Origin: Euglena gracilis
Taxonomy: Eukaryota > Euglenida > Euglenophyceae > Euglenales
Direction of reading: 5' to 3'
DNA: 64,000 nt
Assembly: GCA_039621445.1 (NCBI GenBank)
Contig: CP154957.1
Location: 8,049,738-8,113,737 of the forward strand
Shown: positions 33,381-42,569 of the stretch, piece after piece
Position numbering within the stretch: the stretch's first letter is position 1
How the letters are laid out: every line of letters starts with the position of its first letter
The notes under the pieces: generated by a model
Seen by the model: the letters and a program-made list of their open reading frames with translations, nothing else
Database searches by the model: none
What the model was told of the DNA's origin: nothing
Program-made: the position numbers and the translations under genes

Positions 33381-34952
33381 GTATGTATAGATATATGTGC
33401 ATATGTGTGCATATATGCGTGCATACATACATTTTTGTGGGGTAGTGTCCCCAAGGGGCACCTTATCTTCTCTGATGAATTTGACAAACTCTGATTTTCA
33501 AATGCCCCCCCCCCCCGGGCTTGGAAGGAAATCATCCGCCGCCATCGATCAACCGTCCTGTGCACAGGCGCTGGCCGTGCGACCGGCCTGCCGCCGTGCA
33601 GCACCACGCATCGATGCTGGTCCAGGCCAATCGACTGCCGGAGGCCATTGCGATCCTGACGGAGTGGATTGAGGGTACCCAGGGTTCCCGTACCCCGGGG
33701 ATTGCCATCAAATGACTTCGGCTTTCGCTTCAACCGGTGTAGTATCACATGCCATGACGGTTCATCAGGGTGTATTTCACGTGTCCTTTTTCTGACCGCA
33801 GTGAACCCCTTTGTGCGCAAGCCAGTCAGGTCAGGTTGCCTGTAGGGTTGGTGTTACTGTTCAGATGGGTGGCCTCACATTTTCCACACGGTGCAACACA
33901 TGCAACACGGTGCACACATCTCCAGACACCGCCAATAAGAAGGCGAGACAGTGACGATTGAGCGTGAGCACGATACCTGTTACCCACCAGGAACGCCAAG
34001 ACGTCGTTGGGCTCTGGGCCTCTTGTCCCCCACTAACTCAATGGCCTCTTGTCCCCCACCAACTCTCTCAATAGGGAGCTGGTGCCCACCCTCTTCCCGA
34101 CCAGCGGGGTGGGGTAGGCGTGCACTACCACTGTACCACTCACACCACGCAGTCACACCATCTCCAGTGCCGGGTGGCCGAACTCCCTTTCGCGTTCTGG
34201 CTGCCCTGTCCCCAACCCTAACCATCCGGACCTCGCGGATCAACTCATCTTCCGAGCTGAGATCTACGAGAGGGGCTTCGAGCTGGACTCTGCCATTGAG
34301 GACTACAAGAGGGCTGTACACAGACCCTCACACCAGACGGGTTTCGTCATCCGAAGTCGGGGGCCAGAGGAGGGGTATGTTATTTCAAGGGGTCAAAGCT
34401 TTCGAACTGAAAAAAGGTAGACCCCTCAGTTGCACAGTTTTCCTTATTTTCGAAATTCTTCTTTCTCTGGACGTTTTATTGGTCATTGATGCTGCTTCAA
34501 TTTCGTCATACGAATCATTTTTGCCAAATAATGCTGTTTTCAGAGGACGTCCAGGTCTGCGGCAGTGGAATGGGGTGTATTATTAGGTGGTTTCCCCCGT
34601 ATTGCCATGTGCTGCTCCAAGGGAGGCTTACACATCGGCGTCCAAGTCGCCGAGCGCATTCCTGCAAATGAAAGTTGGGAGTCGGATCACGTGGCATTAT
34701 GGCTGACGTCCGGCACTGTGTGTGTTGTCCAGGTTTCAAGCCTGACACCCCGATGCCGAGGGGGTTCAGCCAGCTCCCAGCCGGGCTGCAGACCCCCCCC
34801 CCCCTGTTGGCCTTGCCTCCATCCCTCGTGTCCCCAGCCGCCGGGGTGGGTGCCTGAGCCCAGCCAGCCTCCCCCGTGAGGGTAGCCAGGCCATCTCCGA
34901 GCGGCTGCAACAGCTGGAGCGGCTCCGGGCGGACCGCACCCCAGCGTCGTGA
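24545..34952 (+). CDS. F-box plus TPR-repeat protein, spliced (12 exons)
   Basis: The first recognisable exon encodes an F-box (LPADVLHYVF, then LDTLRHCALVSHRW), the Skp1-binding motif of SCF ubiquitin-ligase substrate adaptors. Later exons encode helical hairpins of TPR type (LLEAALALAPHDP, ELGFCYHGMQEFVKAISSYS, LLANRANCLHWCGRMEDALQ, ISPHYELALRTRAHVFIDVG, NAYFHRALC, HASMLVQANRLPEAIAILTE, QLIFRAEIYERGFELDSAIE), which usually bind partner peptides. Junctions between 29265 and 32532 all keep frame. The stop is TGA at 34950-34952. No start codon was found upstream of the F-box. The fusion of F-box and TPR exons into one gene is inferred from order, strand and phase. I cannot name an orthologue. 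Introns carry MITEs C1, C3, C4 and A2 and two very long microsatellites. Confidence 0.7.
25060..25203 (+). CDS. Helical exon after the F-box
   Basis: It starts after ATACAG (25059) and ends at GTGCGT (25204). In the frame set by the F-box exon it reads RAAALHRRTAERLLRQGQTL then MEAVLRSRAPEG, probably helical. A second frame (GETPAAGPDTNGGRAAQPGT) would match the phase of the next exon instead, so either an exon is missing between them or this frame is wrong. Confidence 0.5.
25707..25815 (+). CDS. TPR exon
   Basis: It lies between TTGCAG and a GT donor (25816) and reads VGCVELFHEAIRLYPGLTEA then SYWLAK. AIRLYPGLTEASYWLA is a typical TPR helix B to helix A transition (A-I-x-L-x-P). It ends in phase 0 and joins directly to the next TPR exon. 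Confidence 0.75.
26087..26387. mobile_element. MITE C1, hAT-type
   Basis: The left end is CAGACAATTGCTTAAGCGC and the right end is GTCGGTAAAAAAATTGTATG. Flanks AACCCAAC (26079-26086) and TACCCAAC (26388-26395) match at 7 of 8. The interior repeats GTGACTGGTTTTT and poly-C/poly-G runs. It lies in an intron of the TPR gene. Confidence 0.8.
26636..27245. repeat. 610-bp CA-rich microsatellite
   Basis: Interrupted CA, CCA and CCCA units with embedded C runs. Long His/Thr/Pro or Cys/Val/Gly frames through it are not genes. It lies in an intron of the TPR gene. Confidence 0.95.
28738..28869 (+). CDS. TPR exon
   Basis: It starts after CCCAG in phase 0 and reads ASKLLEAALALAPHDPCIHF then ELGFCYHGMQEFVKAISSYS and RAQ. 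This is a near-complete TPR (AxLAPxDPxxHFELGxxYxxMxEFxxAIxxY). The phase-0 end needed to reach the next exon lies at CAG before GCGGCT, which would be a GC donor. The only GT alternative, at 28859, breaks the frame. MITE C3 begins 47 bases downstream. Confidence 0.75.
28916..29179. mobile_element. MITE C3, hAT-type
   Basis: The left end is CATGCAATCAATTAATCAC and the right end is GTAAAATTTGTATG. Flanks GTCCGGAA (28908-28915) and GTCCGGAC (29180-29187) match at 7 of 8. It has the C-family interior (GTGACTGACTGGTTTT, C/G runs). It is inserted just downstream of a TPR exon. Confidence 0.8.
29265..29299 (+). CDS. 35-bp TPR microexon
   Basis: Between CTGCAG and GTGAAA, 35 bases read YNRVFVLLAKH plus CT. 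The two leftover bases complete a Leu codon with the G that begins the next exon, giving one continuous TPR helix. It lies 85 bases from the end of MITE C3. Confidence 0.7.
29308..29402. repeat. 10-bp TGACCGGGCG minisatellite in a short intron
   Basis: About nine degenerate units of TGACCGGGCG/TGACTGGGCG fill most of the 122-base intron between two TPR exons. Unit length equals that of the arrays beside the hAT ends, but no transposon ends were found here. Confidence 0.7.
29422..29499 (+). CDS. TPR exon
   Basis: It lies between CCACAG and GTCTGC and reads CLLLANRANCLHWCGRMEDA then LQDLKR. LLANRANCLxWxGRxEDALxDLKR is a near-consensus TPR. It ends in phase 2, matched by the single leading base of the next exon. 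Confidence 0.85.
29751..30099. mobile_element. MITE C4, hAT-type
   Basis: The left end is CACACCATTGCTTAGCG and the right end is GTTAAGCAAAGGTATG. The left flank is GTCCGGAC and the right flank GTCCAGGAC, the same target with one inserted base. The interior has GTCAGTCACTTT words and GGCGCCGAAGACGCC near 29908. Confidence 0.65.
30406..30625. mobile_element. MITE A2 (left end intact)
   Basis: It has the A-family left end CAGGGGTTTTTTTAGTCG and the core GGCGCCGAAGGCGCCG (30534-30549). The right end (AGACTTGAAAAAGGTTG) does not match and no TSD is present, so the copy is rearranged or chimaeric. Confidence 0.6.
30804..30871 (+). CDS. TPR exon
   Basis: After TTTTTTTCAG it reads SLEISPHYELALRTRAHVFI then DVG, continuing the previous exon in frame (LKR-SLEISPHY). 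This is helix B, the turn, and helix A of the next TPR. It ends in phase 1 before GTGTGC. Confidence 0.85.
31765..32240. mobile_element. Compound C/D-type MITE remains
   Basis: A C-family left end (CATACAATCATTTAGTC) and interior are followed from about 32045 by a D-like segment with GGCGCCAAAGGCGCC (32110-32124) and GGCACTCC words. No clean duplication; probably two insertions damaged at their junction. Confidence 0.5.
32489..32532 (+). CDS. 44-bp TPR exon
   Basis: After CCGCAG, GG completes the Gly codon left open by the previous exon; it then reads NMDAACDDLTNIQR, the helix B of the same TPR. It ends in phase 0 before GTTTTT. Confidence 0.8.
32848..33042 (+). CDS. TPR exon with Ala-rich tail
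   Basis: It reads GIIDHCADPRAVSNAYFHRA then LCRLPVDEADLDRARRVDPT and an Ala/Pro-rich linker ending NTAARPI. The TPR helix (AYFHRALCRL...ADLDRARRVDPT) is clear. No AG acceptor lies between an in-frame stop near 32803 and the homology start, which is unusual; the 5' limit is set by homology. It ends in phase 0 before GTGTGT. Confidence 0.7.
33089..33435. repeat. AT/AC/ATGT microsatellite, about 345 bp
   Basis: Interrupted TATATG, ACACAC and GTATGT units in an intron of the TPR gene, immediately after the Ala-rich exon. Confidence 0.95.
33602..33674 (+). CDS. TPR exon
   Basis: It starts after GTGCAG in phase 0, matching the exon before, and reads HHASMLVQANRLPEAIAILT then EWIE plus one base before GTACCC. 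It has the TPR pattern (A-x-x-L-x-x-x-N-R-x-x-E-A-I-x-x-L). Confidence 0.8.
34215..34315 (+). CDS. TPR exon
   Basis: It reads HPDLADQLIFRAEIYERGFE then LDSAIEDYKRA, a complete TPR. It ends in phase 0 before GTACAC. The acceptor was not resolved: no AG lies close to the start, and the CCAG further upstream gives a phase that does not match. Confidence 0.75.
34890..34952 (+). CDS. Terminal exon of F-box/TPR gene
   Basis: After AGCCAG in phase 0 it reads AISERLQQLERLRADRTPAS then TGA. It forms the final capping helix after the last TPR (DYKRA-AISERLQQLERL). The phase match supports it as the end of the gene. Confidence 0.7.
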   Translation, partial: AISERLQQLERLRADRTPAS

Positions 34953-36290
34953 GGCGCCGGGTTGCCGGGTTGCGCCGTCCGCCGAATGGCCGACTCTCCG
35001 AGGAGGAAGGCTATCCTACCCGGTGACTGGCAAGCGGGTCCACTGCGCTGATTTCAATGTTGGGTGTGGAGGTTTCTTTTTTGGACCCCCATTACCAGGC
35101 CATCGCTACTGATTAGAAACAATAAGAAAAAGCAGAATACGAGAGCACTTTTTTTTCGGCAATACAGCAGTTGAATTTTGTTGATTTTAAGTAAGTTTCA
35201 ATGAAACCAAGATTTGCCATCATTGCTCACAGCAGTGCCCCTCTTTAAGCACGCGCAAGGGTCAATTGCTTTGTGTTTTGTGTTTTGCTGATGCAGTTCT
35301 ATGAAATTATGGAATGCTTTTGATGTTCACCGCCTGCTGCCTGCTTCCTGTCCCCTTCCCCGCCGCCAGTATTGTGGAGGCGGGTGGCCGAAAGAATCGA
35401 AATAGACCCTGGGACTGCAGCCCCATCTGTTGAAGCTTGCCCACTGGGGAACTTGCCGCAAATTTATTACTCTCCATGTGAAATACGCCCTCTGATGTGA
35501 ACCCATTGTCCACGTGACACACAATTCAGCCGATTTTGGGGGATTTTGGGTGGGTCAGTGGGTGGGTGGACCCCTCCTCCAGTTGGTGCGTTTTGGCCCG
35601 AAAAAGTGACCCCCCTCGCCCGGTGGGTGAATCTATGGGAGGGACGAGAGAGTTCCCTCCTGCCCCCCTGCCCTTTTTGATTTGGCTCATTATCCCCCAG
35701 GATGGCACAGCCATGTCGTGCAAGCAGACGGAGATGGGGGTTTATATCAAGGATGGGGTGAGGAATAGAGTTTAGGTTTGAGACAGGGTTCGCCTTCTGA
35801 TGGGTTTAGTTGAGCATAAAATTGGCCCCGATTTTCAGACCTTAAAAGCCAAATCTTTACTCTTTCGGAACATTCGAGATGGCTTCCACGTTCCTGCGAG
35901 GCGGGTTTCCCGGGTCCTGAACAGCTGCATTAACCCAACCATCTCTCTCCTCTCTATGTACAGGTATTGGATCGGGCAGGTAGTGGCCAGCACACCTTTG
36001 CATTACCGACCTTTTCCATTCATGTGTTGGCAGTTGCAATTAAACACCACCCTTTGGTGCACTGCAACTTAAAAATGAAAAATGTAGTTAGCTTGATTCT
36101 GGGTTGATTGCGGTGCACTTTCTTATGCAAAAAAATGATGATCCTTTGTGCGAGAAATGAATGTGTGGAAAGGCGCCAGATGCATCCATCCATCCATCCA
36201 TCCAGCCATCCATCCATCCATCCATCCATCCATCCATCCATCCATCCATCCATCCATCCATCCATACATGCTTCCATCCATCCCTGGTGC
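34953..36290. other. Intergenic or 3' region, nothing recognised
   Basis: No supported exon and no transposon ends recognised. The sequence is of mixed composition without long homopolymers. Downstream processing signals for the TPR gene would lie here but none stands out. Confidence 0.4.
36180..36270. repeat. (CATC)n microsatellite
   Basis: About 21 tetranucleotide units with two interruptions, next to a GC-rich possible exon. Confidence 0.95.
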
Positions 36291-36470
36291 CAGTGCAGTA
36301 CGGGGCCGCCGCAGCCTGCCAGCCACCGGGGCTGAGGCACTGCAGAGAGGGAGCGGAAGGGTCGCTTTGTGACGTCCGTCTTCCAAGCCGCCCCCGCCAC
36401 CGCTCGGGGGCCGTCCCTGTGCGATGGACCACTCCCCGTGGCGTTTGGTTGAAGTGCGGAAGAGGGAGAA
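36290..36470 (+). CDS. Candidate exon, unrecognised gene 4
   Basis: A GC-rich island with more than one open frame; one contains [20 protein letters not shown] and another an ATG reading [18 protein letters not shown] cannot fix frame or limits. Confidence 0.3.
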
Positions 36471-37516
36471 AGGATGGAGACGCATCAGGACAAGAGGTGC
36501 GGCTGTTTGGTCACACAAAAAAGCACAAAAGAACTCTTTCCAGAATTATGCTATACCGCCTGGTAGTGAAGGGGTTAGGGCTAGGACTGGCCAGGCTGGC
36601 TAGGCCTGGGAATTGCGTTGCTTGGCCCAAGGGGGATGCGCATCGCGCGTGTGGGCCGAACCCAGGGCCAGCCAGTAACCCCATAAACCCGACTGCTTCA
36701 GTAACCCTAACACCGAGTGCTGGATGGGGTAATATCGGCTCCCATGGTGGGCCCGATACTACATCTTCTCCAAACAGACATAAACAAAAATATTGACAAA
36801 ACTTTATCTGAAAAGACAATTAGGAAGAGAGTGTGCAGATTTGTTGTCACGAACTAAGTGTTTGCACCAACTAATAAAGAGAATCCATCCAATTAGCTGA
36901 TCCATGTGGCACCGAAAATAGTGTTCCTATGGCCTTTTGGAGAAAGCTGTGGCGAGCATCCCTCACCCTGCTCTTGCTGTGCATTCATTCTTGCTCCTTT
37001 CATTCGTCGAACTCGCCCGTGCGAAGAACTTCCAGTGCTTTTTCTTGAATCTCTCACGAGAATTTGGGTTTAATTATTTGGAGCGGTGGAAAAAGACAAA
37101 TCGAAAGTTGGCACATTTTTTTTGCCTTTTGAGAACCTGGAACCCTCGTTGCCGAACAGCCATGGGAGTGGGGGAGGAACGCGTAGAGCCGCACACTTTG
37201 GGGATGACGACATTGTTACTCTCATGCGTTGCTGAGGCCCACTGATATGGTATCGAAAAAAAATTGATAAAATATGGTATTGGGACGCCAAGGAAACAAA
37301 TGTGCAACAAGACGCTCTAGCGTCTCCAGCCAAGGATCCCTTCTCCCAAACAGACCCAGGGGCCGAAAATCGACAATTTTCTTTGGTCGCTGGGTGGATT
37401 GCACTTGGGGGGGGGGCTTGGAACCCCCTTCCCAGTGAACTGAACAGGGGGAGGGATGGGGCAAGGGGGTCCCCACTTGTGTGGCCAAGCTCCCATACGG
37501 CCCCTCCCCCCCTCTC

Positions 37517-37680
37517 GATGAACACTGATGTATGGGACCCCCCCTTCCCCCTCAGTCAAAGTAATCATCAGCCATGCCAGACCCGTAATTATCCGTAATT
37601 ATCCGTAGCTATCCGCATTTCGGGGTCTGTCTTATCCAAAATTATCCGCATTTGACAGCTGGAAAGCTTAATGGCCCCCC
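37517..37680. repeat. CCGTAATTAT-array repeat, inverted copy of 56640-56785
   Basis: CCGTAATTAT is repeated about four times as direct 10-mers, flanked by GTAATCATCAGCCATGCC and GACAGCTGGAAAGCTTAATG. The same sequence occurs inverted at 56640-56785 with roughly 80 percent identity by eye. Probably a third 10-mer-bearing transposon family. Confidence 0.6.
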
Positions 37681-37699
37681 TCTGGGCTTCCTCGCCGAG

Positions 37700-37903
37700 C
37701 CGCAGCGGATTCCCCTCCCCCCTAACCGTCCGCCCCCCCCCATCCCACTTCCTCTCCACTGCCACGAGCTGCGGCCCAGCCCACTGTCGTTGCCTGAGTC
37801 GCATCCCCGAAGGGCGATCCGCGCCCCGGGCCACTCACCACCGCCGAAGCAAAGCGCGGCTTCGCGACCCCAACACCGGGAGGAGCATACTGAGCCAATG
37901 TAG
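37700..37903 (+). CDS. Candidate Pro/Arg-rich exon, gene 4
   Basis: Open frame reading LGFLAEPQRIPLPPNRPPPP then LPESHPRRAIRAPGHSPPPK and a TAG stop at 37901-37903. Another frame is also open. Composition resembles the other low-complexity exons. Confidence 0.3.
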   Translation, partial: PQRIPLPPNRPPPPIPLPLHCHELRPSPLSLPESHPRRAIRAPGHSPPPKQSAASRPQHREEHTEPM

Positions 37904-38005
37904 CTTTCCAACGACCCTCCTTTCCCGCAAATGCTGACCGTACAATTGCTACTTTTTTGTTGCCTGTTGAGGCCTAGTTCCACAAAGAACTGGGGTTGTC
38001 GCAAC

Positions 38006-38301
38006 CAGGCTGTATTTTAGTCGGGTGCCGACCCCACCCCGGGGGGGGGGTGCCTGCCTGGGCAGGCACTCCAAGGCACTCCCGATCCGACCCCCCCCCC
38101 CCCGGCACACGGCCAAAAGTCCCCTAGCACAGACCCAGCGCCGAAGGCGCCGGGGAGCCAAAAATGGCCTATTTTCAAAGGAATGTGCCTGGGTACAGGC
38201 CGAAATCCGACCCCCCAGGGGGGGGGGTAGTGCCTGCCTGGGCAGGCACTCATGGGCACTCCGGACCCCTCCCCCCCCGGGGTTGGTAAAAAAACAGCCT
38301 G
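38006..38301. mobile_element. MITE D1, hAT-type, perfect 8-bp TSD
   Basis: The left end is CAGGCTGTATTTTAGTCGG and the right end is GGTAAAAAAACAGCCTG. The TSD GTCGCAAC is at 37998-38005 and 38302-38309. The interior has CTGCCTGGGCAGGCACTC palindromes on both sides of a GCGCCGAAGGCGCCGG core (38140-38155). Confidence 0.9.
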
Positions 38302-38499
38302 GTCGCAACTGTGTTGTTCCCATTAGTGATGCCAAACTGGACCAAGACAAATGTGAACAACTCGCACCCCCCCCACCCCGCTGTGATCTGCGTGTGGAGG
38401 TAGCGTAGTGGAGGTAGACCTGTGTGTGTGGAGGCTGTTTCCCAGGTAAGGGACAACCCCTTGCCCGATGTGCGTCCGGACTTTCAATTTGTTAAACAT

Positions 38500-38860
38500 T
38501 CACCCCGGGTTGGGTGGGTGGGTGGGTTGGTTTTCGAGGGTGGGTTGCAGGCTTCTTTTTAAGTGGGTGGGTCCGGGCCGGCCCCCCCCCCCCCCGGGGG
38601 GGATCCCGCGCCGGGACTGGGTTGGGACCTCTGGACCCCCCCCCAGAGGGGGTGTGGGCCGCCATTGGTCGGATATTCGCGCAGCTGGGCCCGAAAAAAA
38701 AAGGGCTTCGGCCTTTTTTTTGGTGGGTGAGTGGGTGGGTTGGTGGGTGCGTGAGTTGACCTCGCAGGGGGGGGGGGGGGGCGGGATTTTCGGAAAAAAA
38801 AGTGTTGGGCGGGTTTGGGCGCGGGAAAAGTGCCCACACCCCGGGGCCACTAATTGAATC
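38500..38860. mobile_element. B-family left end fused to a GGGTGGGT repeat
   Basis: CAGGCTTCTTTTTAAG at 38548-38563 is the B-family end, but the right side carries GGGAAAAGTGCCCACACCCC, a repeat also seen at 46740-46790. Chimaeric remains; no TSD. Confidence 0.45.
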
Positions 38861-39004
38861 TTTGGTCCAGGCTGTCTAGATTGACCTGGCAACGCACATG
38901 CCCATACGCATGCCCATACAAATGAACGCCCCTCGTCCGGACCGTCTGGGTCGTTGGGCTCGGTCATTGGGCTCGGGGGGGTGCATGTTTGTGTTTACGA
39001 ACAG

Positions 39005-39121
39005 ACAGCAACTGCCGCTCCGTTCTGGGCAAGGCTGGCTGCCCTGAGTGGTGCCGAGGTTGTCGCCCCTGTCAGCCGCACTGTCCGCCCCGGCATCCAG
39101 CAGGGGTCCGACGCGGGAGGC
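39005..39121 (+). CDS. Exon of unrecognised gene 4
   Basis: It lies between GAACAG and a strong donor GTGAGC (39122) and reads TATAAPFWARLAALSGAEVV then APVSRTVRPGIQQGSDAGG. Open only in this frame through the splice sites. Family unknown. Confidence 0.5.
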
Positions 39122-39399
39122 GTGAGCGTGGCGGCTGTTAGCCGGGTGAATTCAGTGGCCAATGAGTGGACATATCCACATAAAGGATGGCGTACCCTCT
39201 TTTTTAGAAATACCAATCACAATAATTCTGCTTGTTTCACGAGATTTTCATCCAAAAAAGGAAACATGTGGTGAAAATTATAAATAAAATAAATAAATAC
39301 ATGAATAGTACAAATTCGCACGCGTGAAAATTGTAAATAAAATAAATAAATAAATAGTAAAAATTCGCGCGCGCACACACACAGACATGCGCATGTGTG

Positions 39400-39600
39400 T
39401 TGGCACGGATGCCCCACGCCGACCGCGCCGCATCCCCACTGCCGCGAGAGTGCCCCGGGGCCACTGCCCGGCCCCCGGGCAGGACACCCCCAGCCCACAC
39501 ACCCCACCGAAGGAACCGCCAGCAGGGAGGGAGTGCTCGTCCGGGCGTGTTCTGGAGTTGCCGGACCCCGCCCCGACGCGGCCATGGGGCTGGCATGCAG
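39400..39600 (+). CDS. Candidate GC-rich exon, gene 4
   Basis: All three forward frames are open across this island (for example RRIPTAARVPRGHCPAPGQD). I cannot choose a frame. Confidence 0.3.
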
Positions 39601-39903
39601 GTGGTACAATTTGTGATTTATTTTCATTTTTTGTTCAAAATACACAATGCTTTAGATCTCTGATTACAATAACAGTGTTTTGCGTGTGTATATGTTTGTG
39701 TGTGTTTTACAGAAAACTGAAATTTGAATCAATATTATTTATTCCATCCAAAAGCAGTCTGAAAAAAAAGCGACGGTTTTGGGATTTTGCTTGCACAAAT
39801 GCTGTTGTCTCTCAAATCCTCGGTTTCCAGCAGGGGATCTTTTCGGACCACTCACTTCAGTCTCTCCTTTGCACAACAATGCCCTTCCATTTTTTCTTGG
39901 TCC

Positions 39904-39979
39904 AGCCCCATCCCCACAGTGCCCTCTGCCGTCCTGCTCCGTGCTGCTCTGACGGGCGGATCCCCCCATGCAGCCAAGG
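39904..39979 (+). CDS. Candidate exon, gene 4
   Basis: After TCCAG, one frame reads PIPTVPSAVLLRAALTGGSP then HAAK before GTATAT. Short and weakly supported. Confidence 0.3.
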
Positions 39980-40168
39980 GTATATACGTGGCATGTTTGT
40001 ACACTCGGAAGGGGCCGGTACATCTGCATGCGCATTGAGACGTTCCAGCACATTGTCTTGAACATAGTGGGGGCTGTGGTGGTCGCTTGGTTGCTGTTTC
40101 CGGTCCGCATTTCGGTATTTTTCTTCTTACTTCTTTTTCCAGAAGACGTTCCAAAAATATGTCTGGAG

Positions 40169-40296
40169 CAGGCAATTGCTTAAGCACTGACCGACCCCCC
40201 CCCCCCGGGGGGTGGGTGACTGGTTTTTTCAGAGTGACTCACTGGTTTTGGCCCGGACCCCCTCCCCCCCCCCGGGGGTCGGTAAGCAATTGTATG
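40169..40296. mobile_element. MITE C2, hAT-type, perfect 8-bp TSD
   Basis: The left end is CAGGCAATTGCTTAAGCAC and the right end is GGTAAGCAATTGTATG. The TSD GTCTGGAG is at 40161-40168 and 40297-40304. At 128 bp it is the shortest complete C-family copy in the window. Confidence 0.9.
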
Positions 40297-41382
40297 GTCT
40301 GGAGGCTCAAAGCTTGGACCCAAATTTATTACGGCACATTCCATTGGTGGGATTGTCTAGCGGCTGGAGCATGCCGCGTCAGAAAATGCCCTGCTTCAAA
40401 CATTCATATCCTCAGTATTCTTGTTTGGAAGAATTCTGTTGAAGATGATTTTTTTTTTCAGCCCGTCTGTTGGATTCCTTCCCCGAATTTCTTTCCTGAC
40501 AAAATTCCGCCCCAACCATTTGTTTTAAGTGTAGTCTGGCATGCTATCCAGTCAAATCCCAAAAGTCGTATTAAATTGTAATTTTGAAATTTTGCGAGAG
40601 AGGGGTTCAGGGGATGGTGTTAGGATCTCCATTCCATTGTCTGTGTCTGTTTCAGTACGGTCCCGGACAGTTTTTTTTCCTTCAAAGTTCTTCTTTTTCA
40701 TCTTCTTCGCTTCGTAAGATTCGCAAGGGTTCGGCATCCCTCAGTTGCATTCCGCTCATGTGCTTTGACTGCTTCTTATAGGTACCTGGGGGTCTTGACA
40801 GAAGCGCGTCGCAGTTTCCACGTGAATTGAACTTCGTTTACCATCGAACTTTTTTTAGTTCCTGTAATTTGACACTGTAATTGTAGTTACTGTAGTTTTT
40901 TTTTGCATTTTGCTGGGAATCAAAGTTGAATTTCAGAATTTGCACAACAAAAAAATAGAAATCCAAAAATACAAACTGCAAAGTGTTCATTAGTTTTCTG
41001 TTACCTTCCCCCCCCTTGTCCAACGACCGGGCTTGTCTAACGACCACCCCCCCGGTCAGAGACGATCTTTTTGTGTACGATGTTGGTTCGGCCAAAATTG
41101 CTAAAAGTTGGCTAAAAACAGTCAAAAATAGCCCAAAATGGCCTAAAATGGCCAAAGGATGGCCAAAAGTGCCCAAAAAGTTGCCAACAATAGCAAAAAT
41201 AAGGCAAAAATGGCCAAAAGTAACCCAAAAACAGCCTAAAGTTGCCAAAAATGGGCAAATTGGGCCAAAGTGTGGCCAACAGTTGCCAAAAGTGGCCAAA
41301 AGTATCAAAGGTATCAATTTTTTGGTTCTCATTTTTGAGCCCCCATCCCCAAGGGGGTGGATGTGTACACAAGGGCACACAT

Positions 41383-42295
41383 ATGGCACAAAGTGGGGCC
41401 CCCATACCCTAGGTATGGGGGGGGTATGGGGGGGGTATGGGGGGGGTATGGGGGGGGTATGGGGGGGGTATGGGGGGGGTATGGGGGGGTATGGGGGGGT
41501 ATGGGGGGGGGTATGGGGGGGGGTAGGGGGGAGGGTTTGGGGTGGTATGGGGGGGTTATGGGGGTGTGGCGGAAGGGTTTGGAGATTTTGTTGATGATGT
41601 TTATGGCCCCTGGAACACGCATAAAGCGCGATTTGGCCAAAAAAAAATCGGTAGACAAGGGGTGAGGTTATTTTTTTTGCCGGGGGGGGTCCGGGGGGGG
41701 GGCGGGAGCCCCCCCCCGGGCACTCGAACAGTTGCATACGTCCCGCGATTTGACCGCAAAGCGCGATTTGGCCACAAAAACAGATCGGTAGACAAGGATG
41801 AGGTTATTTTTTTGCCGGGGGGGGTCCGGGGGGGGGGCGGGAGGCCCCCCCGGGCACGCGAACAGTTGCAGGCGTCCCGCGATTTGACCACAAGGCGCGA
41901 TTTGGCCACAAAACAGATCGGTAGTCAAGGATGAGGTTATTTTTTTGCCGGGGGGGGTCCGGGGGGGGGAGGGGAGCCCCCCCCGGGCACTCGAACAGTT
42001 GCATACGTCCCGCGATTTGGCCAAAAAAGGGTCCAGGAGGCGAAAAAAAAACGCTTGTGGGGAAAGAAATTTTGGGGGTAAGGGGGGGGTATGGGGGGGG
42101 GTATGGGGGGGGTATGGGGGGGGGTATGGGGGGGGGTATGGGGGGGTATGGGGGGAGTATGGGGGGTGGGGTATGGGGGGGGGATGGGGGGGGATGGGGT
42201 GTGGGGTATGGGGGGGGTATGGGGTGTGGGGTATGGGGGGGGTATGGGGGGGGTATGGGGTATGGGGGGGGTATGGGGGCCCCACTTTGTGCCAT
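41383..42295. mobile_element. 913-bp element with 26-bp perfect TIR
   Basis: The first 26 bases (starting ATGGCACAAAGTGGGG) are the exact complement of the last 26 (ending CCCCACTTTGTGCCAT). Both ends are followed inward by GGGGGGTATGGG arrays. The centre holds three tandem units of about 130 bp (41629-42020), each with CGCGATTTGGCCA, GAGGTTATTTTTTTGCC and CACTCGAACAGTTGC words. No clear TSD. The same end word occurs alone near 43468 and 53538. Confidence 0.65.
41629..42020. repeat. Three tandem copies of a 130-bp unit
   Basis: Units begin near 41629, 41763 and 41895, each running from GCGATTTGGCCA through poly-G/poly-C runs to CGTCCCGCGATTTG. They differ by small indels in the homopolymers. 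Confidence 0.85.
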
Positions 42296-42569
42296 GACTC
42301 CAAGGGCAGCATTTAAGCAGGGGGGACTGCCAGCAGTCTTTTTCAATGGACCCTCCTCATTCTTCCCTCTCATCGATGGGCTTATTTGGACGAAGGGTGG
42401 CTGGACGGAAACATATTTGTTTTGCTCTCGGAGGAGCCGAAATGGGCCAAAAAATGGGCCGGAGTGCATTGGAATAGGGGGGCAAATCGATATGTTGCTC
42501 GATTAGCAAAATTTTCGGTATTTTTCTAATTTTTTTGGCACCCAATTGGACCCAAAGTCGGGCCCAGGT

